A DNA stretch of 8,553 nt, from contig JBOHSA010000164.1 in the NCBI GenBank assembly GCA_050732995.1, positions 1-8,553 on the forward strand, given 5' to 3'. Position 1 is the first letter of the stretch; each line of letters starts with the position of its first letter. The translations under genes and the position numbers were made by a program. Shown here piece after piece: positions 6,857 to 8,553 of the stretch. Origin of the DNA: JBOHSA01 sp050732995 (lineage in GTDB: Bacteria; Gemmatimonadota; Gemmatimonadetes; Gemmatimonadales; GWC2-71-9). The notes below the pieces were generated by a model. That model saw only the letters and a list, made by a program, of their open reading frames with translations, searched no databases and was not told the DNA's origin.

Positions 6857-7714
6857 CTACGGGGTGCGAAAATGGAGCGGATCTCTGAGGTTCTGTAACT
6901 CCCGATAGTAATAGAGGGCTGTGGGCTGCCGGTTCTCGAACTTCAGCCGCTTGAGAAACGCCAGTTCCTCCTCAGTCGCCGTACCGCCGAAGGCGGCATC
7001 CTGCAAGAATTCCTTGAGCCCCGGCGCTTCGCCAACCGGCTGCTCGGATTCCCGTTCGACAAACTCGAACCGCTTCACGTGCCCAGAGGCCACTCGTTGG
7101 TTCAAGACGATGTCCAAACCAAATGTCGCGACGTCGATGTCCCAGGATTCAATCAGCGGATCCAAGAACGAGACGCAGTTGTCCCTCGACATGTGGAAGA
7201 TATCCGTATCAAGGAACTCGAGCACGATCACGCGCATCTCTTCATGACTGCGGCCGCTGAGTTGCGCCACCATGCGGAGCCAATATTCGTTGTCCAGTTC
7301 GTCTTTGGCCACGCGCTTGACGACGTCCAGCAGCGTCTGGGTGACCAGGCGTTCGAGTTCGCCGAAGGGCTGCTGCTCGAAAAGCGCGCGGAAGTGTTTT
7401 GCGTTCTCGGGATCGCATTTGCGCAGGACCAACTCGCGGACTTCGTGAAACAAGGGTACGCGCTCATCCCCCAATTCCCGCTTCAATTCTTCCTTCCGCT
7501 GCAGGTCCGCCAGCTTCGCCAGCTCCCCGCTCGGCAGCTTCAAGCACTTGTCCATCCGGTCATAAATGTCCGTTCGGCTCGGCGCTGGGGGTGCTTTTCT
7601 CCGCGTCAGTAACTGAGAGATGTAGGACTCCGTGACTTGGGCGGCGCGAGCGAGATCTTGCTGCTCCAAGCCCAATTCCTCCAACCGGTGCCGAATTACA
7701 AGGGGAACATCCAC
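6857..7714 (-). CDS. XRE-type helix-turn-helix transcriptional regulator
   Basis: This encodes 285 residues. The GTG at 7714 is preferred because GAGGAG lies eight bases upstream on the minus strand (plus-strand 7723-7728). Residues 7-43 form an XRE-type helix-turn-helix: IRHRLEELGL, then QQDLARAAQV, then recognition helix TESYISQLLTRR. After it comes DIYDRMDKCLKLPSGELAKLADLQR, as often seen behind this fold. The remaining roughly 200 residues are mainly helical and rich in Glu, Leu and Arg. I assign them no domain; they may bind a ligand or partner, or mediate dimerisation. They end in ALYYYRELQNLRDPLHF. GC content is visibly lower than in the genes around it, which may mean transfer. It stands alone, converging on decayed sequence. 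A promoter and perfect inverted repeat in front of it suggest autoregulation (inference). Confidence 0.9.
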   Translation of the reverse strand: MDVPLVIRHRLEELGLEQQDLARAAQVTESYISQLLTRRKAPPAPSRTDIYDRMDKCLKLPSGELAKLADLQRKEELKRELGDERVPLFHEVRELVLRKCDPENAKHFRALFEQQPFGELERLVTQTLLDVVKRVAKDELDNEYWLRMVAQLSGRSHEEMRVIVLEFLDTDIFHMSRDNCVSFLDPLIESWDIDVATFGLDIVLNQRVASGHVKRFEFVERESEQPVGEAPGLKEFLQDAAFGGTATEEELAFLKRLKFENRQPTALYYYRELQNLRDPLHFRTP

Positions 7715-7722
7715 AGAGGTCG

Positions 7723-7728
7723 CTCCTC
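7723..7728 (-). promoter_or_regulatory. Ribosome binding site GAGGAG of the XRE gene
   Basis: GAGGAG on the minus strand with an eight-base gap to GTG 7714. This supports the GTG start; no in-frame ATG lies nearby that would serve better. Confidence 0.75.
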
Positions 7729-7760
7729 GCTCTGACTGGTCCGATTAACCTCTCAGGTAC

Positions 7761-7783
7761 GTTAGTTGCGGCCGGCAACTAAC
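7761..7783. promoter_or_regulatory. Perfect 9-bp inverted repeat, probable operator
   Basis: GTTAGTTGC (7761-7769) and GCAACTAAC (7775-7783) are exact reverse complements around a five-base centre. The right arm overlaps the minus-strand -10 box (7781-7786) by three bases and the rest covers the likely transcription start. A dimer bound here would block RNA polymerase. The nearest DNA-binding protein is the XRE regulator 47 bases away, so self-repression is the simplest reading (inference). Confidence 0.65.
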
Positions 7784-7809
7784 ATAAGGCTCTGAAGTGT
7801 ACTTGACAA
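7781..7809 (-). promoter_or_regulatory. Sigma-70-type promoter of the XRE gene
   Basis: On the minus strand: -35 TTGTCA (plus-strand 7804-7809), a 17-base spacer, and -10 TATGTT (plus-strand 7781-7786). Five of six positions match TTGACA and four of six match TATAAT. The start codon lies about 65 bases downstream. The operator overlaps the -10 box. Confidence 0.6.
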
Positions 7810-7831
7810 GTAAAGTACAGGATCGTACCTT
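7799..7831 (+). promoter_or_regulatory. Nested palindromes with a possible divergent promoter
   Basis: ACTTG-A-CAAGT (7801-7811) is an exact palindrome, and GTACTT (7799-7804) with AAGTAC (7813-7818) forms a second inverted repeat around it. A perfect plus-strand -35, TTGACA (7803-7808), overlaps the minus-strand -35 by five bases. A weak -10, TACCTT (7826-7831), follows after 17 bases. It could transcribe rightward to the small gene at 7915. The -10 match is poor (3 of 6), so activity is uncertain. Confidence 0.35.
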
Positions 7832-7914
7832 GCGAAGGCTTGTGACAACAGATGGTGAACTACCAATAGTTAACTGCAGTCGCCTCATGACGAGCGAGGA
7901 GCAGCGAGGGCGGC

Positions 7915-8151
7915 ATGCTCCGCCCTTGCTTTCTGGTCCGGAGGACCTACACGCTTTACGGAGCACGCACACAAATGGAAGGCCTGCTCACACACGTCGC
8001 CTCGACCGACTGTTTCGTCACTCAACCCCATCCGGCGCTGGAGTGCGGAATCGTCACGGCCTGGTGGCGGTGCCAGAAGGAGGCGGACACTGCCATGCGC
8101 CGGCAGCACGAGGACGAGCCGCGGGAGCGGAAAGATCAGGAGCGAGTATAG
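7915..8151 (+). CDS. Possible small hypothetical protein, 78 residues
   Basis: ATG 7915 has GAGGG (7906-7910) four bases upstream, a usable but short-spaced ribosome site. The product begins MLRPCFLVRRTYTLYGARTQ. A second in-frame ATG at 7975 would give a 58-residue form. The C-terminal half is charged: CQKEADTAMRRQHEDEPRER. Four cysteines occur, but not in a recognisable metal-binding spacing. Third codon positions are GC-rich in the second half, as expected of a real gene in this genome, and less so in the first. I recognise no family. It lies between the divergent promoter at 7803-7831 and groES, on the groES strand. It may be spurious: a minus-strand frame of similar extent also exists over this stretch but has worse composition. 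Confidence 0.35.
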   Translation: MLRPCFLVRRTYTLYGARTQMEGLLTHVASTDCFVTQPHPALECGIVTAWWRCQKEADTAMRRQHEDEPRERKDQERV

Positions 8152-8206
8152 CGTCAACGCACCCCTCTCACAGGCTCCCGGCCGGTGAAGACCGTAGGCC
8201 GTGGTG

Positions 8207-8212
8207 AAGGAG
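8207..8212 (+). promoter_or_regulatory. Strong ribosome binding site AAGGAG before a leader ORF
   Basis: AAGGAG followed by six bases and ATG 8219. This is as good as the groES site itself, although the frame it serves runs out of phase into groES. Confidence 0.5.
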
Positions 8213-8218
8213 AGAGCA

Positions 8219-8464
8219 ATGACGATGCCGCACCAGTCGCTCGACGGCATCCGAGCGTGGATGAATCAACAGTGGATGAATCAACAATTCAAACCTGCGG
8301 GAACGCAGCTGCAGAAGGAGCATCATGGCTACCGCGACGAAGACGAAGCTGAAGGTCTTCCCACTCGCCGACCGCGTGGCGATCAAGCCGATGGAAGAGA
8401 CCGAGGAGATGAAGGGTGGCCTCTATATCCCGGACACGGCCAAGGAGAAGCCGATCCAGGGTGA
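8219..8464 (+). CDS. Leader ORF overlapping groES out of frame
   Basis: From ATG 8219, with a well-placed AAGGAG, the frame reads MTMPHQSLDGIRA, then WMNQQ twice, then FKPAGTQLQKEHH, and continues out of phase through the first 140 bases of groES to TGA 8464. The first 35 or so codons lie outside groES and have ordinary composition. The part inside groES is a shadow rich in Gly, Arg and Asp and is unlikely to be a selected protein. This may be a decayed gene whose 5' end survived, a leader whose translation affects groES start-site access, or chance. No family is recognised. Confidence 0.2.
   Translation: MTMPHQSLDGIRAWMNQQWMNQQFKPAGTQLQKEHHGYRDEDEAEGLPTRRPRGDQADGRDRGDEGWPLYPGHGQGEADPG
8258..8287 (+). 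repeat. Two tandem copies of a 15-bp unit
   Basis: TGGATGAATCAACAG (8258-8272) is followed at once by TGGATGAATCAACAA (8273-8287); 14 of 15 bases agree. The unit is a multiple of three and encodes WMNQQ twice in the leader ORF, so the duplication keeps that frame. It ends 37 bases before the groES start and is AT-richer than its surroundings. Confidence 0.95.
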
Positions 8465-8553
8465 GGTCATCGCGGTCGGGCCCGGCCGGATGGAAAAGGG
8501 CCAGCGGGTCCCGATGGAGCTGAAGGTCGGGGACCGGGTCGTGTATGGGAAGT
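8325..8553 (+). CDS. groES: Co-chaperonin GroES, 3' end missing
   Basis: GroES (Cpn10) is the heptameric lid of the GroEL folding chamber in the cytoplasm. ATG 8325 has AGAAGGAG four bases upstream. The 76 visible codons read MATATKTKLKVFPLADRVAI, with the family's opening LxPLxDRVxIKP pattern. Next comes EEMKGGLYIPDTAKEKP, the mobile loop that contacts GroEL (G-G-L/I-x-I-P-D). Then follow GEVIAVGPG and LKVGDRVVYGK, both typical. About 20-25 residues should lie beyond the window edge, and groEL commonly follows. No CIRCE repeat (TTAGCACTC-N9-GAGTGCTAA) is visible upstream, so HrcA control is not supported by what is shown. Confidence 0.97.
   Translation, partial: MATATKTKLKVFPLADRVAIKPMEETEEMKGGLYIPDTAKEKPIQGEVIAVGPGRMEKGQRVPMELKVGDRVVYGK

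Noticed and set aside
6804..6908. 34-codon ORF behind AAGGAGG (6794-6800)
   Set aside because: The apparent ribosome site also encodes K-E-D of the AFVAMWF fragment and lies only three bases before the ATG. The product is featureless and runs into the end of the XRE gene.
8026..8031. CCCCAT as a possible heat-shock sigma factor -10 element before groES
   Set aside because: The position for the -35 element reads CGACTG, not CTTGAA, and it is about 295 bases from the groES start.
7885..8250. Minus-strand frame of about 121 codons over the groES leader region
   Set aside because: Its composition is no better than chance and it has no ribosome site. It also conflicts with the plus-strand candidates.
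1..8553. CRISPR array, tRNA, rRNA, transposase or integrase
   Set aside because: No regularly spaced direct repeats, cloverleaf T-arm sequences, rRNA segments or recombinase motifs were found on either strand.

Overview
The window is GC-rich throughout (mostly around 70% by eye). It carries long, tightly packed plus-strand genes, a PEGA-type serine/threonine kinase, signal-peptide proteins with an outer-membrane-type barrel, HAF repeats and a standard groES. This suits a Gram-negative-envelope bacterium of the Gemmatimonadota/Acidobacteriota kind. That placement is inference from style and gene content, because no marker gene here settles it.

Layout. (1) Positions 2-958 hold the 3' part of a DUF58 gene. 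(2) Positions 1026-6002 hold four plus-strand genes in a row: a secreted Ig-like/PPC-domain protein, a zinc-ribbon Ser/Thr kinase with one membrane helix and a C-terminal PEGA domain, a secreted TPR/FlgD-Ig-like protein with two hydrophobic helices, and a small outer-membrane-type beta-barrel. Each junction is a stop/start overlap or close to one, so they look translationally coupled. Together they could link cytoplasmic phosphorylation with the periplasm and outer membrane. (3) Positions 6003-6856 are gene-poor and full of broken sequence: a HAF-repeat pseudogene with two frame breaks, then fragments that end in an AFVAMWF motif. (4) Positions 6857-7714, minus strand, hold an XRE-type helix-turn-helix gene of lower GC. 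Upstream of it is a readable promoter and a perfect 9-bp inverted repeat overlapping its -10 box. (5) Positions 7715-8324 hold the divergent control region, a possible 78-residue gene, and a groES leader with a 15-bp tandem duplication and a small ORF with a good ribosome site. (6) Positions 8325-8553 are the 5' part of groES, cut by the window edge.

The best-supported unusual points are the coupled kinase/envelope operon, the regulator's overlapping divergent promoters and operator, and the decayed stretch between the operon and groES, which looks like a site of insertion and loss. No CRISPR array, tRNA, rRNA, transposase or complete defence system is visible.
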